A stretch of 16,396 nucleotides of DNA, taken from DATJLQ01 sp035509415. GTDB lineage: Bacteria > Pseudomonadota > Alphaproteobacteria > JACZXZ01. The DNA lies in NCBI GenBank assembly GCA_035509415.1, contig DATJLQ010000056.1, positions 1 through 16,396 on the forward strand, in the 5' to 3' direction. Positions 6,750-14,772 of this stretch are shown piece after piece (the stretch's first letter is position 1; each line of letters starts with the position of its first letter). Under the pieces are notes generated by a model. That model saw only the letters and a list, made by a program, of their open reading frames with translations. It did not search any database and was not told where the DNA came from. Made by a program: the position numbers and the translations under genes.

Positions 6750-7628
6750 ATGGATGACGCGTCGCTCTGCCAAGGCCCCGACCCCAATCCGCGCGCGCCG
6801 CGCTTTCGCATGCCCAAGGGGGCTGTCGACTGCCACGCCCATGTGATCGCGGACCCGAGCGCGGGTCCGCCCTTCGTCGCGGGGCGCAGCTACACCCCGC
6901 CCGCGGCGTCGCTCGACTCCTACTTCGCGATGCACGACGCGCTCGGCATCGCGCGCGGCGTCCTGGTCCAGATCAGCGTTTACGGCACCGACAACCGCGT
7001 CATGGTCGAGGCGTTGAAGCGCGCGCCGAAGCGCCTACGCGGGATTGGCGTCGTCCCGCCCGACGTGAGCGAGCGCGAGCTCGAATCCCTCGACCGCGCC
7101 GGCGTGCGCGGCTTGCGGCTCAACATATTGTTCGGCGGCGGCGTCGGGCTCGACGCGATGGAGACCCTGGCCCAACGCATCAAGGGGCTCGGCTGGCACA
7201 TCCAGCTCCTCCTCGACGCGACGAATTTGCACGAGCTCGCGCCGCGCCTCGAGAAATTGCCGGTGCCGTTCGCGATCGACCATTTCGGCAATTTCCCGAC
7301 CCGGCTCGGCGTCGCCCATCGCGGCTTCCAGACCCTCGTCGGCCTCGCGCGCGGTGCCGATTGCTGGGTCAAGATCTCGGGCGCCAACCGCACCTCGCCC
7401 GGCCCCATTCCCTACCGCGATACGATCCCGTTCGCGCGCGCGTTGGTCGAGGCCGCACCCGGACGGCTCGTCTGGGGCACCGACTGGCCCCACGTCTCGG
7501 AGCAGAAGCCGATGCCGAACGACGGCGATCTCCTCGATCTCCTCGCCGAATGGGTGCCCGACGAGGCGACGCGCAACCGCATCCTGGTCGAGAATCCGAT
7601 GCGGCTTTACGGCTTTCCGAGTCCGTGA
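6750..7628 (+). CDS. Amidohydrolase-2 family hydrolase, 2-pyrone-4,6-dicarboxylate lactonase-like
   Basis: This 292-residue cytoplasmic protein has the TIM-barrel metal/hydrolase pattern of COG3618. The strand-1 HxH motif is DCHAHVI (H29, H31), a mid-barrel His lies in DHFGNF (H178), and the catalytic Asp is in WGTDWPH (D245). This set and spacing resemble LigI, the 2-pyrone-4,6-dicarboxylate lactonase of lignin-aromatic breakdown, and related sugar-acid lactonases. The exact substrate cannot be read from sequence. I chose ATG 6750 because GGGGGA lies 6 nt upstream and the region before it codes only an Arg/Gly-rich stretch unlike the family. The dehydrogenase gene follows 17 nt downstream, so the two are probably co-transcribed and act on the same pathway. 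Confidence 0.88.
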   Translation: MDDASLCQGPDPNPRAPRFRMPKGAVDCHAHVIADPSAGPPFVAGRSYTPPAASLDSYFAMHDALGIARGVLVQISVYGTDNRVMVEALKRAPKRLRGIGVVPPDVSERELESLDRAGVRGLRLNILFGGGVGLDAMETLAQRIKGLGWHIQLLLDATNLHELAPRLEKLPVPFAIDHFGNFPTRLGVAHRGFQTLVGLARGADCWVKISGANRTSPGPIPYRDTIPFARALVEAAPGRLVWGTDWPHVSEQKPMPNDGDLLDLLAEWVPDEATRNRILVENPMRLYGFPSP

Positions 7629-7645
7629 GCCGCGAGCGAGGTTCC

Positions 7646-8743
7646 ATGGCGCAAGCGCCGCCGAAAATCCTGGTTCTGGACGGCGACGGCATCGGCCCCG
7701 AGATCGTGGCCGCGACGATGACGGTGCTGGACGCGGTCCAGCGCCGTCTCGGCCTCGAGCTCGCCTTCGAGCACGCGGCGATCGGCCTCGCCTCCCTCGC
7801 GCGCGAAGGCACCACGTTCCCCGACAGCGTCTACGAGCGCGCGCGCGCCGCCGACGGCATCGTCATCGGCCCCGTCTCGCACCACGAATATCCGCCGCGC
7901 GAGAAGGGGGGGATCAATCCCTCGGGCGAGCTCAGGCGCCGGCTCGATCTCTACGCCAACATCCGCCCGGCGCGCTCGCGGCCCGGCTGCCCGCCGCGCT
8001 TCGGCAAGCCCATCGACCTCGTGATCTGCCGCGAGAACACCGAAGGCTTCTACGCCGACCGCTCGATGCATCTCGGACCCGGCGAGTTCATGCCGACGCC
8101 GGACTTGGCGCTTTCCGTGCGCAAGATCAGCCGCGCGGGCTCTATGCGCATCGCCGAGGCCGCGTTCCGCCTCGCTGCCGCGCGCCGCAAGAAGGTGACC
8201 GCGGTCCACAAGGCGAACGTGTTGCGCGTCTCGGAGGGATTGTTCCTCGATTGCGCCCGCGCGGTGGCCGCGCGCAACCCGGGCGTCGCCTACGAGGAGC
8301 GCCTGGTCGACGCGATGGCCGCACTCCTCGTGCGCGACGCGAGCGCCTTCGATGTCGTCCTCACCACCAACATGTTCGGCGACATCCTGTCGGACGAGGT
8401 GGCGGAGATCGTCGGCAGCCTCGGCCTCGCGGCGTCGCTCAATGCGGGATCGGACCACGCGTTCGCCCAAGCCCAGCACGGCTCGGCGCCCGACATCGCG
8501 GGCCAGGACCGGGCAAACCCCGCGTCCCTCATCGGCTCGGCCGCGATGCTGCTCGACTGGCTCGGGGCACGGCGCGGCGATCGGAAGCTCGCGCGCGCGG
8601 CGACCCTCATCGAGCGCGCCCTCGATCGCGTCCTCGGCACGCCGGAGGGCCGCACCGCCGATCTCGGCGGCCCGCTCGGGACGCGCGCCTTCGCCGCGCG
8701 GGTCGCGGCCGAGGTCGCGTCCCTCGCCGTGGATGCCGACTAG
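7646..8743 (+). CDS. Isocitrate/isopropylmalate family beta-decarboxylating dehydrogenase
   Basis: A 365-residue cytoplasmic enzyme that oxidises a 2-hydroxy (or tartrate-like) dicarboxylic acid with NAD(P) and usually decarboxylates it. Family motifs occur in order: GDGIGPE (13-19), LYANIRP (102-108) with substrate-binding Arg107, RENTEGFY, HKANVLR with catalytic Lys189 and Asn191, GDILSDE with metal-binding D246 and D250, and HGSAPDIAG near the cofactor pocket. RENTEGFY is closer to isocitrate, homoisocitrate and tartrate dehydrogenases than to the RELTGG pattern of LeuB. It is therefore probably a catabolic paralogue, not leucine biosynthesis. ATG 7646 has GAGG just upstream and begins MAQAPPKILVLDGDGIGPE. 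It follows the lactonase-like gene by 17 nt, which hints that the lactonase makes an acid used here or further along. Confidence 0.93.
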   Translation: MAQAPPKILVLDGDGIGPEIVAATMTVLDAVQRRLGLELAFEHAAIGLASLAREGTTFPDSVYERARAADGIVIGPVSHHEYPPREKGGINPSGELRRRLDLYANIRPARSRPGCPPRFGKPIDLVICRENTEGFYADRSMHLGPGEFMPTPDLALSVRKISRAGSMRIAEAAFRLAAARRKKVTAVHKANVLRVSEGLFLDCARAVAARNPGVAYEERLVDAMAALLVRDASAFDVVLTTNMFGDILSDEVAEIVGSLGLAASLNAGSDHAFAQAQHGSAPDIAGQDRANPASLIGSAAMLLDWLGARRGDRKLARAATLIERALDRVLGTPEGRTADLGGPLGTRAFAARVAAEVASLAVDAD

Positions 8744-8940
8744 AGATACGAGCGTCGCGCATGGCAGCTCGGCAAAGGCACGAGCGCGGCTTGGGGGCCC
8801 TTGCCCGCGCTTCCGCCCCTCGATAGGGTAGCCGGCGCATGAATTGGGGATGCGCGGCCCGCGCGGGGTCGCGTCGAACGGTACGCTCAGAATCGCGCCA
8901 AGGGGCGCGTGCAGAAAAAACTTCCACGGGAGGGGACCAG

Positions 8941-10002
8941 ATGACGGCATTCAAGAATCTTTTGGCGCGCGCCGGACGCGCGGGGCTCGCGGCAGCGGCA
9001 CTCGCCGCAACGCTTGCGCTGGCGCCCGGGGCGACGACGCAAGCGCATGCGGCGGACAAGCTCTCGGTCAAGCTCGCGATCGGCGGCCCGGGCTGCCTTT
9101 GCTATCTCCCGACCGTGCTCGCGGCCCAGCTCGGCTATTACGCGAAGCACGGCGTCGACGTCGAGATGATCGACTTCAAGGGCGGCTCGGAGGCGCTCAC
9201 GGCGGTGATCGGCGGCAGCGCCGACGTGGTCTCGGGCTATTACGACCACACGGTCGAGCTGGCGCCCAAGGGCAAGCTGCTCCAATCCTTCGTGGTCTAC
9301 GACCGCTTCCCCGGGCTCGTGCTCGTGGTCTCGCCCAAATACACCGACAAGATCAAATCGGTGAAGGACCTGGTCGGCACCAGCGTCGGCGTGTCGGCGC
9401 CCGGCTCGTCGACCGACTTCTTCCTGAAATACGCCCTCAGCCAAAACGGCGAGGACCCGTCCAAGACCTCGGTGGTCGGGGTCGGATTGGGCGCCACCGC
9501 GATCGCGGCGATGGAGCAGGGCCAAATCCAGGCGGCCGTGATGCTCGATCCCGCGGTCACCACGATGAAGCGCAAATACAAGGACCTGCGTATCCTGGTC
9601 GACACGCGCACCGCGGCCGACACGGAGAAGGTGTTCGGCGGCGATTATCCGGGCGGTGCTCTCTACTCGCTCGCCGACTGGGTCAAGGACCATCCGAAGG
9701 AGGCGCAGGGGCTGACCGACGCGATCGTCGACACGCTCAAATGGATCCATGCCCACACGCCGGCCGAGATCATGGCCAAGATGCCGAAGGTCTATACCCA
9801 GTCCGAGGGCTACGTCGAGGCACTCGCGAACACGATCCCGATGTACTCGACCGACGGCAAGATGGACCCCAAGGGGGCCGAGGCGGTCTTGAAAGTATTC
9901 AGCCAGTCGGACGCCGAGGTCGCGAAGGCGCATATCGACCTCGCCAAGACCTATACCAACGTCTTCGCCGAGCGCGCCGACAAGACGCTCGGCGTGAAAT
10001 AG
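8941..10002 (+). CDS. ABC transporter substrate-binding protein, NMT1/SsuA-TauA-like
   Basis: A 353-residue periplasmic binding protein. Residues 1-37 are a signal peptide with a charged N-terminus, an Ala/Leu-rich core and an AHA cleavage site before ADKLSVKL. The mature part starts with GGPGCLCYLPTVLAAQLGYY and KHGVDVEM, then GGSEALTAVIGGSADV. This is the typical ligand-binding layout of nitrate/sulfonate/taurine/thiamine-precursor binding proteins (NMT1/THI5-like). The ligand cannot be deduced. The start at 8941 has a strong GGGAGGGG 5 nt upstream. No ATP-binding or permease gene lies on either side in this window, so it either pairs with a transporter encoded elsewhere or acts alone. It lies 197 nt after the dehydrogenase and could bring in the substrate of that pathway. 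Confidence 0.92.
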   Translation: MTAFKNLLARAGRAGLAAAALAATLALAPGATTQAHAADKLSVKLAIGGPGCLCYLPTVLAAQLGYYAKHGVDVEMIDFKGGSEALTAVIGGSADVVSGYYDHTVELAPKGKLLQSFVVYDRFPGLVLVVSPKYTDKIKSVKDLVGTSVGVSAPGSSTDFFLKYALSQNGEDPSKTSVVGVGLGATAIAAMEQGQIQAAVMLDPAVTTMKRKYKDLRILVDTRTAADTEKVFGGDYPGGALYSLADWVKDHPKEAQGLTDAIVDTLKWIHAHTPAEIMAKMPKVYTQSEGYVEALANTIPMYSTDGKMDPKGAEAVLKVFSQSDAEVAKAHIDLAKTYTNVFAERADKTLGVK

Positions 10003-10037
10003 CGGCGCGGGCCGGAACAGGTCGCCCGATACCGTGG

Positions 10038-10166
10038 CGTCATGGCCGGGCTCCCGGAGGCCGGCTCTCGGCCGGCCCGAGGATAAGCTTCGCGCCCCGG
10101 CCATCCACGCCTTTGTTCGAGACGTGGATACCCGGGACGCGGCCTTCGGCCGGCCCGGGCATGACG
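10038..10166. repeat. Nested palindromic intergenic repeat (alphaproteobacterial CGTCATGGCCGGG type)
   Basis: The outer arms CGTCATGGCCGGGC (10038-10051) and GCCCGGGCATGACG (10153-10166) are inverted copies with one mismatch. Inside, 10096-10109 (CCCGGCCATCCACG) pairs with 10123-10136 (CGTGGATACCCGGG) with two mismatches around a 13-nt loop. A separate 7-bp hairpin lies at 10059-10077. I recall very similar elements scattered between genes in Bradyrhizobium and other Alphaproteobacteria. It lies between convergent genes, the binding protein and the alpha/beta hydrolase, so it could also end transcription from both sides. Confidence 0.8.
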
Positions 10167-10230
10167 ATTGAGGCGGCCGGCAAGCGTCGCAGACGCGCTT
10201 CCGGCGGCGTGCTTCCTCCGCCCGAGCGAT

Positions 10231-11073
10231 TCAATGGGTCAGGATCCAGCCCGCGATCGCGTCCACCACCTTGGCCTCGATGCCGAGATAGCCGTGGGCG
10301 GCGAAGGGCTGGCACGGGTCCGAGCGCGGCCGGTCGCCGCCCTCGAAGATCATGAACTCGGTCTTGGGCGCGTTGGGGAACGCGGCCGCGAGCTTGGCCG
10401 CGTTCGACGGCGGCGTGACGAAGCATTTGTCGTCCTTGTGCGCGACGACCAGGACCGGGACGCGCACCGCGTCGCGCTCGGTCGTGAACACGGTCGCCCC
10501 CTCGCGCGGTGTCGCGATCGTGATCGACGAGGTGAGGACGATGCCGTCGGGCCGCTCGTCGGCGGGGGCTTGGGCCAGGCGCGCCGCCGCGTTCGCGGCC
10601 GAGACCGTGCCGCGGCTCGTGCCCACGAGCCAGACCGGGACGCCGATCTTCCGGTGGAGATACGCGATCAGCGCCGCGAGGTCGGTCGCGTGATCGGCGC
10701 TCGCGCGCCAATCGCCGAGATCGCGGTGGTCGGAGGGCGCGTCGACCAGCGCCACCTCGAGTCCGTGCGCGGCGAAATTCATGCGCGTGCGCGCGAGAAA
10801 ATTGCCCGAGGGATTGTCGATCTTGGCCGGCGTCAAGCGCATGTTGCCGTCGCCGCCGACGAGGAGGATCACGCTCGCCTTGGGGTGTCCTTGCTCGGCC
10901 GGCGTCAAGCCCTGGGGCGGAATGAGGATGAAGCTCTCGGTGACGCCGGGGCGCGTCGGGATGGTCTCGAGCGACGCGGCGCGCGCTTGATCTAGGGAAA
11001 GCAGCAGCACCGCCGCCGTCAATCCGGCGACGATGACATGGCCTCGCGCGGCTATCGTCGCCTCGTTGCGCAT
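10231..11073 (-). CDS. Secreted alpha/beta hydrolase
   Basis: A 280-residue protein with a probable Sec signal peptide. It has basic residues, a hydrophobic stretch at about 13-27, and an ARA cleavage site at 30-32. The mature part shows the alpha/beta-hydrolase triad in order: nucleophile Ser153 in VGTSRGT, an acid in AHKDD (D214 or D215), and His260 in AAHGYLG. PSDHRDLGDWRAS precedes the nucleophile. It probably cleaves an ester or similar bond in the periplasm; the substrate is unknown. The ATG at 11073 has a G-rich GAGGGGGG stretch upstream. The gene is convergent with the binding protein across the palindromic repeat and divergent from the DUF1800 gene, with 184 nt between the starts. 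Confidence 0.85.
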   Translation of the reverse strand: MRNEATIAARGHVIVAGLTAAVLLLSLDQARAASLETIPTRPGVTESFILIPPQGLTPAEQGHPKASVILLVGGDGNMRLTPAKIDNPSGNFLARTRMNFAAHGLEVALVDAPSDHRDLGDWRASADHATDLAALIAYLHRKIGVPVWLVGTSRGTVSAANAAARLAQAPADERPDGIVLTSSITIATPREGATVFTTERDAVRVPVLVVAHKDDKCFVTPPSNAAKLAAAFPNAPKTEFMIFEGGDRPRSDPCQPFAAHGYLGIEAKVVDAIAGWILTH

Positions 11074-11244
11074 CGGCCCGCCCCCCTCGGAGCCGCAGCT
11101 TGGAATGGAGCTCCGCGCTCCGCGCGCGGCCCAAACTGGTCACAGGCATCCTACGCCGGGTCGGCTTTATTGTCGCGTATCTGAGACGGGAAGCCGGATC
11201 GGGAACCGTGCCGCGCGGGGTGCGATGGCGCCCGAGGCCGGCAT

Positions 11245-11250
11245 GAGGGA
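11245..11250 (+). promoter_or_regulatory. Ribosome binding site deciding the DUF1800 start
   Basis: GAGGGA lies 7 nt before the ATG at 11258. It overlaps the ATG at 11243, which is in the same frame, and thereby argues against that earlier start. Confidence 0.55.
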
Positions 11251-11257
11251 AGTTTCG

Positions 11258-12787
11258 ATGGCGCTCGCGGCGTCACCGCTGGTTCAAGCCTTCATCGCCA
11301 CGACCCGGTTCGGCCTCGGCCCGCGTCCGGGCGACCTCGCCTCCGTCGCAAGCGATCCGAGAGGATGGCTCGCGTCGCAACTCGAGCGGCCGGAAACGCC
11401 CTCGGCGATCGCCGCACTGCCCCCGCCCCAGGACCAAATACGCCGCTTCGTCGCCTTGCGGCGCGATCTGATCGAGGCGCGGAAGCGTCTCGGCCGTGCC
11501 GATGCCGCGGCTGCGGCGCAGCCCGCGCGCGCGCCGGCTTTGGCCTCGTCCGCAATGGAAGCGACGCCGATGCGCGAGGACATGTCCTCGGCCGCGCAAG
11601 CGATGCCGGCTATGGCCATGTCGCGCGACGCGGCCGGCGTCGACGCGGCGAAGACGATGGACGCTCAGCTCACCGCACCCTTGCGCGCGATCTACCTCGA
11701 CGAGATGGAGGCGCGCGCCCGGGCCGCGATCGAGAGCCCGACCCCGCTTCAAGAGCGGCTGGTCGCGTTCTGGTCGAACCATTTCACCGTCTCGATCCAG
11801 CGCGGCGGGATCGCGGGCCTGTGCGGACCGTTCGAGCGCGCGGCGATCCGGCCCCACGTGTGCGGCCGTTTCGTCGAGATGCTGAATGCGGTCATGCACC
11901 ATCCCGCCATGCTGATCTATCTCGACAACGCGCGCTCGATCGGTCCCGATTCGATCGCGGCGCGGCGCAATCCGGAAAAGCATTTCGGCATCAACGAGAA
12001 TCTCGGGCGCGAGCTCCTGGAGCTGCACACGCTCGGCGTCGACAGCGGCTATACCCAGCGCGACGTGATCGAGATGGCGCGCATGCTGACCGGCTGGACC
12101 GTCGGCGGGCCCAAGCAGCCGGACGCGGGTGCGTTCCGCTTCGAGCCGCGGCTCCACGAGCCGGGCGACAAGCTCTTCCTCGGCGCGGTCTACCGCGAGG
12201 GCGGCATGGCCGAGGCCGAGATGGCGCTCGCGACCCTCGCGCGCCATCCCGCGACCGCGCATCATCTCGCGACCAAGATCGCGCGCCATTTCATCTCCGA
12301 CCAGCCGCCCGAAGCGGCGGTCGCGCGCCTCGCCGCCGTCTATCGCGCGACCGACGGCGACCTCGCGGCGGTGACGCGCGCGGCGATCGCCGAGCCCGAG
12401 GCCTGGCAGAATCCCCTCGCCAAGGTGAAGTCGCCCCAGGAATTCATGATCGCGACCTTGCGCGCGACCGGCTTCGTGCCCGAGGACGCCCGCGTGCTGG
12501 TGAATTCGGCGCGCGTCATGGGCCAAGCGCCCTTCGCGGCCCCTTCGCCCGCGGGCTGGGGCGACAGCGCGGCCGCGTGGCTCGGGCCCGATTCGCTCAT
12601 GCACCGGATCGAATGGAGCCAGGCGGTCGGCCGGCGCATCGGCCGCACGGTGCCCGCGCTCGAGCTCGCGCACGCGACGATCGGCCCGGTCGCGAAGAAG
12701 GAGACGATGGATGCGATCGCGCATGCGCGCGATCCCGCGGACCGGCTCACCATGCTGCTCGCGAGCCGCGAGTTTCAGCGGCGCTGA
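11258..12787 (+). CDS. DUF1800 family protein
   Basis: A 509-residue member of the DUF1800 family, whose biochemical role is not known. Family landmarks are TTRFGLGPRPG at the N-terminus, FWSNHFTVS from residue 171, NENLGRELLELHTLGVD from 246 followed by GYTQRDVIEMARMLTGWTV, and RLHEPGDKLFLG. Between about residues 70 and 125 there is a low-complexity Ala/Met-rich insert. No signal peptide is seen, whereas its partner DUF1501 gene, 19 nt downstream, has a Tat signal. The chosen ATG has GAGGGA 7 nt upstream. The gene is divergent from the secreted hydrolase. DUF1800 and DUF1501 genes often occur as a pair in Proteobacteria and Planctomycetes, so a shared job is likely. Confidence 0.92.
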   Translation: MALAASPLVQAFIATTRFGLGPRPGDLASVASDPRGWLASQLERPETPSAIAALPPPQDQIRRFVALRRDLIEARKRLGRADAAAAAQPARAPALASSAMEATPMREDMSSAAQAMPAMAMSRDAAGVDAAKTMDAQLTAPLRAIYLDEMEARARAAIESPTPLQERLVAFWSNHFTVSIQRGGIAGLCGPFERAAIRPHVCGRFVEMLNAVMHHPAMLIYLDNARSIGPDSIAARRNPEKHFGINENLGRELLELHTLGVDSGYTQRDVIEMARMLTGWTVGGPKQPDAGAFRFEPRLHEPGDKLFLGAVYREGGMAEAEMALATLARHPATAHHLATKIARHFISDQPPEAAVARLAAVYRATDGDLAAVTRAAIAEPEAWQNPLAKVKSPQEFMIATLRATGFVPEDARVLVNSARVMGQAPFAAPSPAGWGDSAAAWLGPDSLMHRIEWSQAVGRRIGRTVPALELAHATIGPVAKKETMDAIAHARDPADRLTMLLASREFQRR

Positions 12788-12806
12788 CGGGGAACGGAGG
12801 CAGGCC

Positions 12807-14009
12807 ATGTCGTCGCGGAGAGATTTCCTCGTGGGGGCGATCGCCGGCGCGGGCGTTGCCGCGATCGGATTGCCGCGCATCGCCTTCGCGCGCGTACCGA
12901 CCGAGAAACGTCTCGTGTTCGTCGTGCTGCGGGGTGCCATGGACGGGCTGGCCGCCCTTCCGCCCTATGGCGACCCGCACTATCGCGAGGTACGCGGGTA
13001 TCTGGCCCTTCCCGAGCCGGGCGAGGAGGGCGGGATGATCCCGCTCGACCGGCGCTTCGCGCTCAACGCGGCCCTCGCACCCATCGCGCCCTTGTTCAAG
13101 GACGGGGACGCGATCGCGTTCCACGCGGTCGCCACACCCTATCGCGACCGCTCTCACTTCGACGGCCAGGACGTGCTCGAGAACGGCACCGCCACGCCCT
13201 ATGAGCGCCGCGACGGCTGGCTCAATCGGGCGTTGGAACTTTACGGCGCGGGAGCGCAGCACGCCGGGCTCGCGGTCGGGAACGGTGTCCCGCTCACGTT
13301 GCGCGGCCCGGTTCCGGTCGCGTCCTGGGCGCCGACGCGCCTTCCGGGTCTAGCACCCGATCTCCTCGCGGCGCTGCGCGCCTCCTATCGCGGCGACCCG
13401 CATTTCGAAATGGCGCTCGACGAGGGCGCGCAATCGGAAGCGCTCGCCGAAATCGCCTTGGGCGACGAGCGCGCGATGGCGCCTCCGGGACCCGGCGCCA
13501 ACGCCTTTGCCGAGCTCGCGCCCGCCGCGGGCAAGCTTCTCGCCGCCGCCGACGGACCGCGCGTCGCGGTGATCGAGTGCCTCGGCTGGGATACCCACCA
13601 GGGCCAAGGCACGGTCAAGGGACGCATGGCGGACACGCTTTGGGCGTTGGCGCGGGGCATCGCCGGCATGAAACAGTCCCTCGGACCCGCCTGGCGCGAG
13701 ACCGTGGTGATGGCGGCGACCGAATTCGGCCGCACCGCGCGTCCGAACGGCACCGACGGCACCGACCACGGCACCGCGACCGCGGCGTTCCTGTTCGGCG
13801 GTGCTCTTGCGGGCGGACGCGTGATCGCCGATTGGCCCGGCCTCGACCGGCTTTATCAGGATCGCGATTTGGCGCCGACGCGCGACGTGCGCGCCGCGAC
13901 CAAGACCGTGCTGCGCGATCATTTCGAAATCCCGGAGCGGGATCTCGACCGCACCGTGTTCCCCGAAAGCGTCGGAACCAAGCCGGTCGACGGGCTGATG
14001 CGCCCCTAG
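12807..14009 (+). CDS. DUF1501 family protein, Tat-exported
   Basis: A 400-residue protein of the DUF1501 family, which is placed in the alkaline-phosphatase-like superfamily. The N-terminus carries a twin-arginine signal SSRRDFLVGA (R4, R5) with an AFA cleavage site at 26-28, so the folded protein should be exported to the periplasm. Conserved motifs are RGAMDG, GWDTHQGQ (D262, H264), TEFGRTARPNG (E306-R309) and GTDHGT (D320, H321). These have the look of a metal-binding site. The real substrate is unknown. The ATG at 12807 has GGAGG 6 nt upstream and lies 19 nt after the DUF1800 stop, so the two are surely one transcript. Export by Tat fits a cofactor or metal inserted before transport. Confidence 0.93.
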   Translation: MSSRRDFLVGAIAGAGVAAIGLPRIAFARVPTEKRLVFVVLRGAMDGLAALPPYGDPHYREVRGYLALPEPGEEGGMIPLDRRFALNAALAPIAPLFKDGDAIAFHAVATPYRDRSHFDGQDVLENGTATPYERRDGWLNRALELYGAGAQHAGLAVGNGVPLTLRGPVPVASWAPTRLPGLAPDLLAALRASYRGDPHFEMALDEGAQSEALAEIALGDERAMAPPGPGANAFAELAPAAGKLLAAADGPRVAVIECLGWDTHQGQGTVKGRMADTLWALARGIAGMKQSLGPAWRETVVMAATEFGRTARPNGTDGTDHGTATAAFLFGGALAGGRVIADWPGLDRLYQDRDLAPTRDVRAATKTVLRDHFEIPERDLDRTVFPESVGTKPVDGLMRP

Positions 14010-14094
14010 CCGGCGTTGCCGCGCCCCCGGCCCCATGGACTCGATCCGCGATTCGGCTAAGCTCGAACCCAGCCCATCATGAGCGGGGAAAGCC

Positions 14095-14526
14095 ATGGCG
14101 GCGAGCGACGAGCGGGCCCAGGCGCTGGCGGCGAACGAGGCGTTCTACCGCGCCTTCGCCGCGCGCGACCTCACGGCGATGGGGCGCATCTGGGCCCAGG
14201 AAGCCGATTCGATCTGCGTCCATCCGGGCTGGACGCCGCTATTCGGGCGCGACGCGGTGATGGAAAGCTGGGCCGGCATCCTGAGCAACCCGGCCGCGCC
14301 GCGGATTCGCTGCGTTCGCGCGCGCGCCACGGTCGAGGGCACGGTCGCGCGCGTCGTGTGCTACGAGGTGATCGAGCGCTCGATCCTGGTCGCGACCAAC
14401 CTGTTCGCGCGCGAGCGCGGCGAATGGCGCCTATTCCATCATCAGGCGGGCCCGGCCGGGGACGATGCCTCGGTCTTGGGCAGCGCCGAATCCGAGGCGG
14501 GCCCGGGCTCGAAGCGCCTGCATTGA
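14095..14526 (+). CDS. SnoaL/NTF2-like (DUF4440-type) small protein
   Basis: A 143-residue protein of the cone-shaped NTF2-like fold. It begins with a helix of the form NEAFYRAFAARDLTAMGRIW, followed by VHPGWTPLFGRDAVMESWAGI and a sheet ending GEWRLFHHQAGP. This is the calcium/calmodulin-dependent kinase II association-like or SnoaL_3 type. Such proteins act as isomerases, hydrolases or binding domains; no activity can be named. The start has GGGGAAAG upstream and lies 85 nt after the DUF1501 stop, so it may be co-transcribed. The acidic/Gly-rich tail after residue 120 is probably disordered. There is no signal peptide. Confidence 0.88.
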   Translation: MAASDERAQALAANEAFYRAFAARDLTAMGRIWAQEADSICVHPGWTPLFGRDAVMESWAGILSNPAAPRIRCVRARATVEGTVARVVCYEVIERSILVATNLFARERGEWRLFHHQAGPAGDDASVLGSAESEAGPGSKRLH

Positions 14527-14548
14527 GGCGAAAATGCCGGACAAATGG

Positions 14549-14569
14549 GCGCGCGAAATTACCGCGCGC
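14549..14569 (+). other. Hairpin 22 nt after the SnoaL-like stop
   Basis: GCGCGCG and CGCGCGC flank a 7-nt loop, forming a perfect 7-bp stem. There is no T-run after it, so it could be a weak, factor-dependent or simply incidental 3' structure rather than a standard intrinsic terminator. Confidence 0.4.
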
Positions 14570-14772
14570 TGACGGCACGTGACTTAAGATAGTGCGAAAA
14601 TGCCGTCCAAGCCCTTGGGGCGTCGCTTTTTTGTCACGCTAAGGGCCTCATTTTATCCACGAAAACGAGCGATGTTGAATAGAGCCGCCGCCGCGTTATC
14701 TTGATCTGGAGACACAAGGCGACGGACGCAGGGTCGTGGCCCGTTTCTTGCTTTTTTTCGGAAGCCGTGGGA

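Noticed and set aside
8783..8811. Stem-loop after the dehydrogenase gene as a terminator
   Set aside because: A 7-bp CG stem has a long loop and no T-run; arms like this are frequent by chance in this DNA.
7607..8950. Minus-strand frame across the dehydrogenase gene; a similar one at 8887-10104 across the binding protein
   Set aside because: No family resemblance and no ribosome site; the plus-strand genes explain the DNA fully.
11273..12940. Long minus-strand open frame across the DUF1800 gene, and a plus-strand one at 11365-13038
   Set aside because: Both are Arg/Asp/Ala-rich shadows of DUF1800 and DUF1501, which have clear motifs, ribosome binding sites and tight spacing.
14594..14628. 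Second intrinsic terminator at the T-run near 14627
   Set aside because: Only a four-base CCAA/TTGG stem can form, too far from the T-run.
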